Source: DASPKM01 sp035628135
GTDB lineage: Bacteria; Bacteroidota; Bacteroidia; Chitinophagales; Chitinophagaceae
DNA length: 64,000 nucleotides
Direction: 5' to 3'
Assembly: GCA_035628135.1 (NCBI GenBank)
Contig: DASPKM010000005.1
Span: 62,001-126,000, forward strand
Shown piece by piece: positions 35,899 through 44,168 of the stretch (position 1 is the first letter of the stretch; every line of letters starts with the position of its first letter). The notes beneath the pieces are model-generated. The model searched no databases, had not been told where the DNA came from, and saw nothing but the letters and a program-made list of their open reading frames with translations. Position numbers and translations under genes: made by a program.

Positions 35899-37445
35899 TC
35901 AGGCGCATGGCCAATACAATAAAATTAGCAGCTTTGCTATCTGTTATCATCGCCTGTAATGACGCGGGTGAGCATGACGGTGAGGACGGTGGTTACAACG
36001 AGCCGCACCGCCCGCAAATTCATTTTTCCCCGAAGGAAAAATGGATGAACGATCCCAACGGGCTTGTGTACTATGATAACAGGTATCATTTATTCTACCA
36101 GTATTATCCCGACAGTACGGTATGGGGACCGATGCATTGGGGCCACGCCACCAGTACCGACCTGCTGCATTGGGAACACCAGCCTGTAGCCTTGTATCCC
36201 GATAGCCTGGGATATATTTTTTCTGGCAGCGCCGTGGTGGACGAAAACAATACGTCAGGCTTCGGAGAAGGACGCAAAGCACCGCTGGTCGCGATTTTTA
36301 CGCACCACGACCCCATCGGCGCCGCGCAAGGGAGAAATGATTATCAATACCAAAGCATTGCTTATAGCCTCGATGGCATAAAATGGACGAAATATGCAGG
36401 CAATCCTGTTTTAAAAAATCCCGGCATCAAGGACTTCCGTGATCCCAAAGTGATGTGGCACGAGCCATCGAAGAAATGGATCATGTCGCTTGCAACGCTT
36501 GACCGCATTACGTTCTATTCATCGCCCGATCTGAAACAATGGGCAAAGGAAAGTGAATTCGGGAAAGACATGGGCGCGCATGGCGGCGTTTGGGAATGTC
36601 CTGATCTTTTTTCTTTTGACTTCAATGGTGAAAAGATATGGGCATTGCTGGTGAGCATCAATCCCGGCGGGCCGAACGGTGGTTCGGCAACGCAATACTT
36701 CATGGGCAAGTTCGACGGAAAGGAATTTGTTCCCCTAGATACTGTTACGCGCTGGCTGGACCACGGTCCTGATAATTATGCGGGCGTAACCTGGTCTAAC
36801 ATCCACGACAGGAGAATATTTATAGGATGGATGAGCAACTGGCAATACGGAACGGTTGTTCCAACAGAGAAATGGCGCAGCGCCATGACGATGCCACGAC
36901 TGATCGAGCCGCAAACCGCAGATGGTAAATATGTGCTGACATCTAATCCAATTCCTGAAATATCCAGGCTAAAGAAAGGAATGCAAAAATCGTTTCATAA
37001 TCTTTTGATCGAAGATACTGTTGTCGAAATCACTACAACAACGGACAAGCTTACCGGCCCCGCTATGCTTACCTTAAAAGCAGATGACATCAAGGAATTT
37101 GCCATCACGCTTTCCAACGACCTGGGGCAGCGTGTCGTAATAGGATACGATAAGGCAGGCAATCATTATTACATCGACCGAACCACGTCAGGAAAAACGG
37201 ACTTTGAAAAAGGATTTGGCGCACGGAATATCTCACCGCGAGTACGCACCCGCCCCGGCATGAGCATGACGCTGATCATCGACAATTCATCTGTAGAAAT
37301 GTTTGCGGATGATGGACTGAATGTTATGACAGCGATCTTTTTTCCTGATAAGATATACTCGAAGCTCGCGATGGCATCACCGGAGACGTTCAGGGTAAAA
37401 AGTTTATCGTTAAGCGGGTTGAAATCGATATATAGAAAGGATTGA
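35895..37445 (+). CDS. Glycoside hydrolase family 32 (fructan hydrolase), lipoprotein
   Basis: A 516-residue enzyme. It begins with a signal with a lipobox (LLSVIIAC) and a short acidic linker. The GH32 five-blade propeller has the nucleophile Asp53 in WMNDPNG, the transition-state Asp183 in FRDPKV and the acid/base Glu234 in WECPDLF. A beta-sandwich C-terminal domain follows. The enzyme is surface or periplasmic and should cut levan, inulin or sucrose. The ATG overlaps the sugar porter stop by 4 nt; a second in-frame ATG (35907) is possible. Confidence 0.93.
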   Translation: MIRRMANTIKLAALLSVIIACNDAGEHDGEDGGYNEPHRPQIHFSPKEKWMNDPNGLVYYDNRYHLFYQYYPDSTVWGPMHWGHATSTDLLHWEHQPVALYPDSLGYIFSGSAVVDENNTSGFGEGRKAPLVAIFTHHDPIGAAQGRNDYQYQSIAYSLDGIKWTKYAGNPVLKNPGIKDFRDPKVMWHEPSKKWIMSLATLDRITFYSSPDLKQWAKESEFGKDMGAHGGVWECPDLFSFDFNGEKIWALLVSINPGGPNGGSATQYFMGKFDGKEFVPLDTVTRWLDHGPDNYAGVTWSNIHDRRIFIGWMSNWQYGTVVPTEKWRSAMTMPRLIEPQTADGKYVLTSNPIPEISRLKKGMQKSFHNLLIEDTVVEITTTTDKLTGPAMLTLKADDIKEFAITLSNDLGQRVVIGYDKAGNHYYIDRTTSGKTDFEKGFGARNISPRVRTRPGMSMTLIIDNSSVEMFADDGLNVMTAIFFPDKIYSKLAMASPETFRVKSLSLSGLKSIYRKD

Positions 37446-37463
37446 TTTTACTTAATCACCCGG

Positions 37464-37925
37464 CTAATCAGGCCGCGGCATCTGCGTTGCCTTGGATTCA
37501 ACGTGTTTCCATGTTTCATGTATGTCATTCACGTATTGATTAAACAATGCCGAGTCGCTGGTTCGTTGAATTAAGCCGAATACTTCATGCAGTTCGCCTC
37601 TCAACAGCGGGTATTTGTCGGCAATTGGTTTCAATTTTTCCCAGGCTTGCAGGTGAGCAAGAAATGATTCTTTGAATGATAAACTACAATCCTCGTAGGT
37701 TATTTTTTTCGCTTCATCCAAATAGTGGCCGATCGCCGCTGCCAACGGCATGCGCTTACAATCTTCATTTCGTTTAATGGAAAGAATGGAGTCCGTTTCA
37801 TAAACCCGGGTCCAACAGCTTGCAGAACCCGCCTGTTTCGGATTGGCAGTGTTGTTACAGCCAAAACATGCAATTAAGAAGATTACCGGCAATATAACTG
37901 CTTTGAAATTAGCAATGGGCTTCAT
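37464..37925 (-). CDS. Lipoprotein of unknown function (about 153 aa)
   Basis: The start at 37925 gives MKPIANFKAVILPVIFLIACFGC, a lipoprotein signal. The mature part is helical, with several Cys and pairs such as CKRMPLAAAIGHYLDEAKKITYEDCSLSFKESFLAHLQAWEKL. I do not recognise it. The longer reading frame (to 38138) runs through a decayed gene fragment and is not used. It stands 18 nt from the GH32 stop, convergent. Confidence 0.6.
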   Translation of the reverse strand: MKPIANFKAVILPVIFLIACFGCNNTANPKQAGSASCWTRVYETDSILSIKRNEDCKRMPLAAAIGHYLDEAKKITYEDCSLSFKESFLAHLQAWEKLKPIADKYPLLRGELHEVFGLIQRTSDSALFNQYVNDIHETWKHVESKATQMPRPD

Positions 37926-37933
37926 GTTTACAG

Positions 37934-38138
37934 TTAAGGTTGCGGTATAAATGCAGAAACATTCGCTTCCTTCGTCCATTGGCCATCGACCTTTTTGCAG
38001 GTCATGATCCCTGGGTAGATAAAACCTTCGCCGGTAAGCCTTCCTGCCTCGTCTTTTGTTCTGTCTTTTTGCCTGGGGCCTTGTCACCATCCAGGCCATG
38101 CTGCCACCATCTGAAATTCTTATGATAGGAGGTTCCAT
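37934..38138 (-). pseudogene. Decayed fragment of a protein gene (frameshifted C-terminal end)
   Basis: Two pieces look like one protein split between frames. One frame holds GGPMEPPIIRISDGGSMAWMV (38090-38147), and another holds EAGRLTGEGFIYPGIMTCKKVDGQWTKEANVSAF, ending at TAA 37934-37936. Together they resemble a C-terminal beta-strand region of an NTF2-like or DUF4440-type protein. There is no open frame through the join. Identity is a guess from the pattern; frameshift assignment is by eye. Confidence 0.4.
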
Positions 38139-38337
38139 AGGCCCTCCTAAAGGGAAATAAAACTATCCAGTGAATTACAGGTCATGCAATTTGATAGAAA
38201 ATAAAACAAATTCTATAAAAAAAGCAATTTTCGCCAATTCAAGGTGTCATTATAAATGCATATAAAAAGTAATATTTGACAACGGCATGCCTAAGGTCTA
38301 TTGAGGAACTTCACTTTTACTTTTAAATATTTCCACT

Positions 38338-40260
38338 ATGAAATATGTTTTATTAGTGATATATCTTACACAGGCCAGCTTCAGCAACGGGCAGGAAAAA
38401 TACAGGATCAAATTCATTCTCGACAAGGATTCCATCGTAAGCGGTAGCCAAACAATTACCTGGAAAGCCCCGGCCACCCTGGATTCCATAGCTATTTCAT
38501 TCGGCAGTCATTTCAAAAATGCAGGCAAGATATCCAATGCCCTTATCAATGGCAAAAAGGCGCGGCTTGAAAAAGATCCCTCGCATAAAAACCGTTACCA
38601 CCTGTTGCCTTACAGCAGCATACCGGCGGGCAGCAACATTGTTATCGACCTCCGATTTGTTACGGACACCATTAAAGATTCCAATGGGTACGGTTTTATC
38701 CCGGTAATAGACGACTGGCACCCGAGCTTGCCACGCTTTAGGGATGGCATATTTCAATGGGATGAACAATCATTAAAAGAATATGATATCCAGGGAAGCT
38801 TTGCAGCAGCCTATCGTGCGGCGCTAAGCGGGCCTGTTGTAACACAAAAAGTAAAAAACGATGTCACTACGCTTGCATCCAGGATTGCCAACGTCACCAA
38901 TTTCGGGATTTGTCTTTCTGACAAATTCCTTGTTTCGGAAACAACATCAGCCGGCGTGAAAATCATTTCGTACTATTTTAAGCATGATACATCGTGGGGA
39001 AGAAAATTACTTGACATGTCGCAAGACATCGTCAGTTTTTACAAATCCGAAATAGGCTTCTATCCGCAGCCAATCGTATCGATCCTGCCTGGTTGGAATC
39101 AGCCCGTGGGCGGGTACCCTATCAGCTCAAACATGTATGTCATCCACCGCAACCTCGATTTAAAAGGCGATGCTTTTGGAAGATGGATCATGTCGCATGA
39201 AATAGGCCATACTTATTGGGGCTTTGGCAATGTGCTCGACGTAGGAGGGTATCCCAGTTGGTTTGGGCTAGGCATGGGCATTTATACCGATTGGTTATAC
39301 CATAAAGCAAAAAACCTCGACCTCTCCGTGTACGAGTTGGAAAACCGCTACATGGCCGGGGTTTTAATGGGAGTAAATACCACCATTTTGCAACCCCTCG
39401 ATTCTTTAAGAAAGGCCGGGTTCGATTTCAACAATGTCATTTCGCACGGTAAGGCGTTCACGGTGCTGCAAATGCTGGAAGAAATTGTTGGCGTGGAAAA
39501 TTTTATGCAGATCTTTAAAGAAAGCCTGAAACGGTTTCAGGGTAAGACAGTAACGCTTGAAATGTTCCATGCGCTTTCCGAGGAAGTTTCGGGCCTTGAC
39601 CTCGACTGGTTTTTCAAACAATGGTTTGCAACAAATGATTACCTGGACTATCGCATCGTTCATACATCTCTTAGAAGCGAAGGAGGTAAGTATATACAGA
39701 AAGTGAGGATCAGGCGTTTCGAAAATGCGATCATGCCTGTACTGCTTAGAGTAGAACAATTTGATGGCCGGAATACAGACATCGTATTGAATGGTAAGTT
39801 CCAGGATACTACATTGACGCTGGAAATGAGTTCTCCACCTAAAAGCACAGTGCTGGACCCGGAAAAAAAATTACCGTTGCTGTCTCACGCATACACTAAT
39901 GTCCTCACCCTGGTCACCGCGGCAAATTATTTTAATAGCAGGAATGATCCTCAATCGGTGATCTGGCTTTTAGAACCGAGAAAAAACCTGGGTGATCAAT
40001 CGGCCGGGTTTCAATGCGCGCTCGGACGGGCGTATAGAAGGACGGGGCAATATCAAAAAGCATTGGAGACCTTTGAAAAGGGGTTGAACCTTACAGATCG
40101 GAGAGACTATCAATTGCTTTGTTTATTGGAAGCCGGCCGGACTTATGACCTGATGGGCAAACGGGACAAAGCTGTAGGGTATTATCAAAAAGCGCTTCAG
40201 GAATCTTACCTAAGGAATGCTGCAACCACCCATCTGCAAACGCCTTACAGCGAAAGATAA
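38338..40260 (+). CDS. M1-like peptidase homologue with degenerate metal site and TPR tail
   Basis: A 640-residue protein with a signal peptide (MKYVLLVIYLTQASFSNGQ). A beta-rich N-domain precedes an M1-like catalytic domain with His287-Glu-Ile-Gly-His291 (MSHEIGHTYWGFG). The third zinc ligand, a Glu 19 residues after the second His in true M1 enzymes, is Gly310 here (GYPSWFGLGMGIY). The C-terminal 130 residues are TPR-like (YQKALETFEKGLNL; AVGYYQKALQES). Activity is doubtful, or another residue supplies the ligand. It lies alone, with a terminator 37 nt after the stop. Confidence 0.8.
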   Translation: MKYVLLVIYLTQASFSNGQEKYRIKFILDKDSIVSGSQTITWKAPATLDSIAISFGSHFKNAGKISNALINGKKARLEKDPSHKNRYHLLPYSSIPAGSNIVIDLRFVTDTIKDSNGYGFIPVIDDWHPSLPRFRDGIFQWDEQSLKEYDIQGSFAAAYRAALSGPVVTQKVKNDVTTLASRIANVTNFGICLSDKFLVSETTSAGVKIISYYFKHDTSWGRKLLDMSQDIVSFYKSEIGFYPQPIVSILPGWNQPVGGYPISSNMYVIHRNLDLKGDAFGRWIMSHEIGHTYWGFGNVLDVGGYPSWFGLGMGIYTDWLYHKAKNLDLSVYELENRYMAGVLMGVNTTILQPLDSLRKAGFDFNNVISHGKAFTVLQMLEEIVGVENFMQIFKESLKRFQGKTVTLEMFHALSEEVSGLDLDWFFKQWFATNDYLDYRIVHTSLRSEGGKYIQKVRIRRFENAIMPVLLRVEQFDGRNTDIVLNGKFQDTTLTLEMSSPPKSTVLDPEKKLPLLSHAYTNVLTLVTAANYFNSRNDPQSVIWLLEPRKNLGDQSAGFQCALGRAYRRTGQYQKALETFEKGLNLTDRRDYQLLCLLEAGRTYDLMGKRDKAVGYYQKALQESYLRNAATTHLQTPYSER

Positions 40261-40296
40261 TGCATCGATTTGCATATCGATGTCCCCTTAAACTAC

Positions 40297-40322
40297 AATG
40301 CCTGGAAATTATTCCAGGCATT
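40297..40322 (+). terminator. Terminator after the M1-like gene
   Basis: An 11-bp stem, AATGCCTGGAA (40297-40307) with TTCCAGGCATT (40312-40322), 4-nt loop. The T tract is short. It may serve the opposite strand tRNA as well. Confidence 0.6.
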
Positions 40323-40337
40323 TAACGTGTTGTGAAG

Positions 40338-40414
<77 letters not shown>

Positions 40415-40444
40415 TAAAAATGGAGTGCAAATATAGGGGTTTTT

Positions 40445-41275
40445 TTACCTTTTTTTCCCTACACGGCTGTAGATGGCCACCATCATCCTGCGCGGCAGCA
40501 GCCGCACCAGGAAAGCGCTCATTTTAGCAAGGGTGCCGGGAACAATTATGAGCTTGCCTTTCAGGGTTTCGCGCACGGCAATTTCGCCCACTTTGTGCGG
40601 CGGCACTTCCATCTTCATACCGAACCATCCCAGCTTTTCTTTGGTATCTTTTATTACTTCGGGCTTGGTAAACACGGGGCCGGGCGCAAGGCAGCTGACG
40701 CTGATGTCTTGTTCCTTTAATTGGTACCGCAGCGAGTAGCTGAAATAAATAATCGAGGATTTGGTGGCGGAATACATATTCTTTACCGGGATAGGCGCAA
40801 AGCCGGCCATGCTCGCAACGTTCAGGATATAGGAAGGCGCATTTTTTTCCAACAGCGGAAGCAGCGTAAGGGTGAGCGCCATGGTAGACTCCACGTTCAG
40901 GCGCACCATGTATCGCAACGTGTCGAGTGGTAATGACAAATAATCATAAGAACCACCGAAGCCCGCCACGTTGCAAAGCATTTTTAATGGCAGGTTCGTT
41001 TCAACGCACCATTTGCCGATTGCAGTGGTAGAAGATTCCTTGCTCAGATCATAGCTCAATACTTCTACCTGCACATGATAAGCAGATTCCAGTTTGTTTT
41101 TTGCGGCAACCAGGCTGTCCATGTTCCTTGCTATCAATACCAGGTTAAATTGACGCCTGGCCAGTGCTTCGGCGATTGCGTAACCTATGCCTTTGCTGCC
41201 GCCGGCCACCAAAGCGTATGGATTGGAAGAAGCATTTGCAGCGGGTTGTGCGTCCGATGTATATGTGTGTACCAT
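40445..41275 (-). CDS. Short-chain dehydrogenase/reductase
   Basis: A 276-residue SDR if started at ATG 41275. The cofactor motif AGGSKGIG is at about residues 24-31, followed by NVAG, a catalytic Ser in LNVASMAGF and Tyr-x3-Lys in MYSATKSS. The C-terminus (LPRRMMVAIYSRVGKKR) is basic. It resembles Bacteroidota SDRs of the YqjQ/DltE kind. The substrate is unknown. The region upstream contains nine copies of an 8-bp repeat. Confidence 0.88.
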   Translation of the reverse strand: MVHTYTSDAQPAANASSNPYALVAGGSKGIGYAIAEALARRQFNLVLIARNMDSLVAAKNKLESAYHVQVEVLSYDLSKESSTTAIGKWCVETNLPLKMLCNVAGFGGSYDYLSLPLDTLRYMVRLNVESTMALTLTLLPLLEKNAPSYILNVASMAGFAPIPVKNMYSATKSSIIYFSYSLRYQLKEQDISVSCLAPGPVFTKPEVIKDTKEKLGWFGMKMEVPPHKVGEIAVRETLKGKLIIVPGTLAKMSAFLVRLLPRRMMVAIYSRVGKKR

Positions 41276-41380
41276 GACAAGCAGAATGAAGACAAACTTT
41301 TCATGCGCAGTATTTAACGCTGATACGCATATTCCCTGCAAAAGGAAGGCCATGTCTAACGGTTAAGATCAGGTCAATTG

Positions 41381-41452
41381 GTCATTAGGTCATTGGGTCA
41401 TTGGGTCATTGGGTCATTAGGTCATTAGGTCATTAGGTCATTAGGTCATTCG
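41381..41452 (+). repeat. Octamer tandem repeat GTCATTRG, nine copies
   Basis: Nine contiguous 8-bp units (GTCATTAG or GTCATTGG, last one GTCATTCG) with no slip. Five units end AG, three GG and one CG. It lies about 105 nt upstream of the SDR start. The same unit appears in the opposite orientation at 41561-41592. Confidence 0.92.
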
Positions 41453-41560
41453 CGACATCGGGACATTAAGTTATGAAGGTATTAGTTCTTGAAGACAGGA
41501 TGATATCCGGGATTAATCGAATATCAATAACCAACAATCTATGATTTTTAAAACTGGCCA

Positions 41561-41592
41561 AATGACTTAATGACCCAATGACTCAATGACTT
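41561..41592 (-). repeat. Inverted arm of the octamer repeat at the PNP 3' end
   Basis: Four units AATGACTT / AATGACCC / AATGACTC / AATGACTT, the reverse complement of the GTCATTRR unit. The purine-nucleoside phosphorylase stop codon (41567-41569) lies within it, so the repeat encodes the last residues of that protein. It can pair with 41381-41452 across about 108 nt. Confidence 0.85.
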
Positions 41593-42400
41593 TTTTAAGT
41601 AACTCACTCAACCTGCGGTCAGCTTTTGCAGCTACTGCTATGATCTCCTGTATATTGACAGGCTGTAGGTTGTCCGGATCGCATTCGTCGGTTATAACGG
41701 AAATGGCGGCGCACGGCAATTGCATATGGTTGGCGGCTATTACTTCCGGAACGGTGGACATGCCTACCATATCGGCCCCGATGATCTTAAGGTACCGGTA
41801 TTCTGCCCGTGTTTCAAGGTTGGGCCCGTCTACCGCCGCATACACGCCGGAATGCAGGGGCATCGAAAGTTCCGCCGCCCTTTCTTTAATAAGGGAGTTC
41901 AGGTGGTGGTCATAAGGCCTGCTCATGTCGGGAAAGCGCGGGCCCAGTTGTTCGATATTTTGACCGGTGAGCGGGTTGCTCCTTTGCAGGTTAATGTGGT
42001 CCGTGAGTAAAGCCAGCGATCCCTTATTGAAATCCAGGTTAATGCCTCCCGCCGCATTGGTAATAAGCAGCCATTGCACGCCAAGCATTTTCATCACACG
42101 AATAGGATATACCACCTCGGGCATGCTGTAGCCTTCGTAAAAATGAAAACGCCCCTGCATCAGCAGGCATTTTTTATTGCCGATGGAGGCGTACACCAGG
42201 TTGCCTTTGTGAAACTCGACGGTAGAAACGGGAAAATGCGGGATCTCGCTGTAGGGAAATGATTCTATCACTTGCGCATGCTCCAGTAAATTATGAAGTC
42301 CTGTTCCCAATACAACTCCCACCTCGGGTTGTAAATTGCGTTGCCGGAGCCAGTCTGCCGTTTCCTGTAACTGCTGAAGATAAGGTGCTGCTTTGAACAT
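41567..42400 (-). CDS. Purine-nucleoside phosphorylase
   Basis: A 277-residue PNP of the trimeric class, which splits inosine and guanosine with phosphate. Family marks: GVVLGTGLHNL (phosphate-binding), MQGRFHFYEGY, LLITNAAGGIN, AAVDGPNLETRAEYRYLK and GADMVGMSTVPEVIAANHM. The C-terminal residues VIESLGH are encoded by the octamer repeat. It is divergent from the ferredoxin reductase gene. Confident in family; trimeric class inferred from length and motifs. Confidence 0.94.
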   Translation of the reverse strand: MFKAAPYLQQLQETADWLRQRNLQPEVGVVLGTGLHNLLEHAQVIESFPYSEIPHFPVSTVEFHKGNLVYASIGNKKCLLMQGRFHFYEGYSMPEVVYPIRVMKMLGVQWLLITNAAGGINLDFNKGSLALLTDHINLQRSNPLTGQNIEQLGPRFPDMSRPYDHHLNSLIKERAAELSMPLHSGVYAAVDGPNLETRAEYRYLKIIGADMVGMSTVPEVIAANHMQLPCAAISVITDECDPDNLQPVNIQEIIAVAAKADRRLSELLKKVIESLGH

Positions 42401-42437
42401 GGAGGTTACAATTTAAAGACTGAATGTACGCAACACC

Positions 42438-43484
42438 ATGCAACAAGCCGCTTCCATTTATAAACAGCTTCGCATTGCGCGCATTGCGCAGGAAACGCAG
42501 GATACAAAGACCTTCGTGTTCGAAAACAACGGAGTGCACATACCGTACAAAGCAGGCCAGTACCTGACCTTTGTATTTCATATCAACGGGCAGGAAGCCC
42601 GGCGCAGTTATTCCATCGCTTCATCGCCGGTGTTGCAGGAGCAGCTATACATCACCGTTAAACGCGTGCAGAACGGAGCGATATCAAGGCCATTGTTCGA
42701 CCATGCAAAACCGGGTGATATATTGCTCACCACGGGAGCTGCCGGGTTTTTCGTATTGCCTGACGCGCTTTCCACAGACCACCAATTGTTTTTCATGGCA
42801 GCGGGCAGTGGCATCGTTCCGGTTTATTCATTGCTCAAAACGGTGCTGCACACACAGCCCGGCATGCGTGTAGTGCTTATTTACAGCAACCGCTCGGAAA
42901 GAGACACTATTTATTTTAAAGAATTGAAAGCATTGCAGGAACAATTTCCTGTTAACCTTCAAATAGAGTTTTTATTCAGCCTTTCGCCAGACCTTGCGCG
43001 GGCGAGGCTGAATCAAGTGTTACTGCAATCACTGTTAAAGCAATATGCGGCCGCGCCTGCCGAAAAAATGTTGTTTTACGTCTGCGGGCCCTTTGCATAC
43101 ATGCGCATGATAGAGATCGAACTGCAGACCATGGGTTTTGTTGCGGACCAGGTAAGGAAGGAACAATTCAATACCATAAGGCCGGCCGTAAAAATATTGC
43201 CCCCGGATACTGATGCACACACCGTTGAATTGAATATTGCGGGCAGTACGCATCGCATACAAGTGCAATATCCTGTCACCATCTTAGAAGCCGCGAAAAA
43301 AGCGGGCATCACATTGCCCTATAGTTGCGAAGTGGGACGCTGCGGCAGTTGCGCCGCCACCTGCATCCAGGGAAAAGTGTGGATGATGTACAATGAAGTC
43401 TTGCTGAACGATGAAGTACGTAAAGGGATCGTGCTTACTTGCAGCGGGTTTCCTGTTGAGGGCGATGTAATACTGAAATTCTAA
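42438..43484 (+). CDS. Ferredoxin-NADP reductase-like protein with C-terminal 2Fe-2S domain (PaaE type)
   Basis: A 348-residue electron-transfer flavoprotein. The FAD domain has RRSYSIASSP, the NAD(P) domain AAGSGIVPVYSLLKTVL, and the plant-type ferredoxin domain YSCEVGRCGSCAATC with a late Cys in LTCSGFP, giving four cluster ligands. It resembles the PaaE reductase of phenylacetyl-CoA epoxidase, but no paa genes are nearby. It probably delivers electrons to an unknown oxygenase. It stands alone. Confidence 0.9.
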   Translation: MQQAASIYKQLRIARIAQETQDTKTFVFENNGVHIPYKAGQYLTFVFHINGQEARRSYSIASSPVLQEQLYITVKRVQNGAISRPLFDHAKPGDILLTTGAAGFFVLPDALSTDHQLFFMAAGSGIVPVYSLLKTVLHTQPGMRVVLIYSNRSERDTIYFKELKALQEQFPVNLQIEFLFSLSPDLARARLNQVLLQSLLKQYAAAPAEKMLFYVCGPFAYMRMIEIELQTMGFVADQVRKEQFNTIRPAVKILPPDTDAHTVELNIAGSTHRIQVQYPVTILEAAKKAGITLPYSCEVGRCGSCAATCIQGKVWMMYNEVLLNDEVRKGIVLTCSGFPVEGDVILKF

Positions 43485-43631
43485 GCGCAGCTCTTACTGG
43501 TATCCGATTTTCGAACTATTGAGTCATCCGGGTTAGTCAGAAAACTTGTCTTAACCAGATAACACTACATTTTCATCGGATAAGCACAATTATAAGAATT
43601 CTATATAGATTCAATCAAGGAACGGTAAAAT

Positions 43632-44003
43632 TCAATTCCCCTTCACCTCAAATTCTATTTCCGACTGGTTCCCCGAATGATCCGCAGCCTGAATTTTGAT
43701 CTTGTAGGTTGTGGTGGCCATTGCCGTCATCGTCTCATTGAGGTTAAAGCTCATTTGGTCGGAGTGATAATGATTATGCACCAATTCAGCGCTGGTGGCT
43801 TTGTTCACAACGCTCAGGCTCACCTCGTACAATTCTGAGTTGTCGGTGATGGTGGCCGCTATATTGATGACCTGTCCGGCATTGAACTGTTGATTGGCCT
43901 GTGGGCTTGTAACATTGATGGTAGGCTTTATACTGTCCCCTTTATCTTTTTTACAGCCTGCAAATGCAAGAACGGCTACCAGCGCAATCAATCCCGTTTT
44001 CAT
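43632..44003 (-). CDS. DUF4625-type lipoprotein
   Basis: About 123 residues from ATG 44003: lipoprotein signal (MKTGLIALVAVLAFAGC), then an Ig-like beta domain (PTINVTSPQANQQFNAGQVINIAATITDNSELYEVSLSV ... HYHSDQMSFNL ... YKIKIQAADHSGNQSEIEFEVKG). The pattern matches DUF4625. It is exported and lipid-anchored. The function is unknown. A repeat element lies upstream of its start. Confidence 0.75.
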   Translation of the reverse strand: MKTGLIALVAVLAFAGCKKDKGDSIKPTINVTSPQANQQFNAGQVINIAATITDNSELYEVSLSVVNKATSAELVHNHYHSDQMSFNLNETMTAMATTTYKIKIQAADHSGNQSEIEFEVKGN

Positions 44004-44037
44004 TGTAAATGTTCTTAAGGTTTGGAAATGCTTTGTA

Positions 44038-44096
44038 GTCATTAGGTCATTAAGTCATTAAGTCATGAGCCATTACATTGCCGATGACTTAATGAC
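44038..44096. repeat. Octamer inverted repeat (element B)
   Basis: Units GTCATTAG/GTCATTAA/GTCATTAA/GTCATGAG on the left (44038-44069) face ATGACTTAATGAC on the right (44084-44096). Arms 44054-44066 and 44084-44096 are perfect over 13 bp with a 17-nt loop. It lies downstream of the citrate synthase terminator and upstream of the DUF4625 gene. Confidence 0.85.
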
Positions 44097-44120
44097 TTAC
44101 CCACCTATACGGCCAGACAT

Positions 44121-44150
44121 AAAAAAAGCTGCCTCATTGCGTGCAGCTTT
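44121..44150 (-). terminator. Terminator of citrate synthase
   Basis: An 8-bp stem (AAAGCTGC at 44125-44132, GCAGCTTT at 44143-44150) with a 10-nt loop, followed on the minus strand by T runs (complement of 44121-44124). It is 19 nt after the citrate synthase stop. Confidence 0.78.
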
Positions 44151-44168
44151 CCATTTTTTAATCCGGTA

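Noticed and set aside
41381..41452. CRISPR array
   Set aside because: The unit is 8 bp, contiguous, without spacers; it is a simple tandem repeat.
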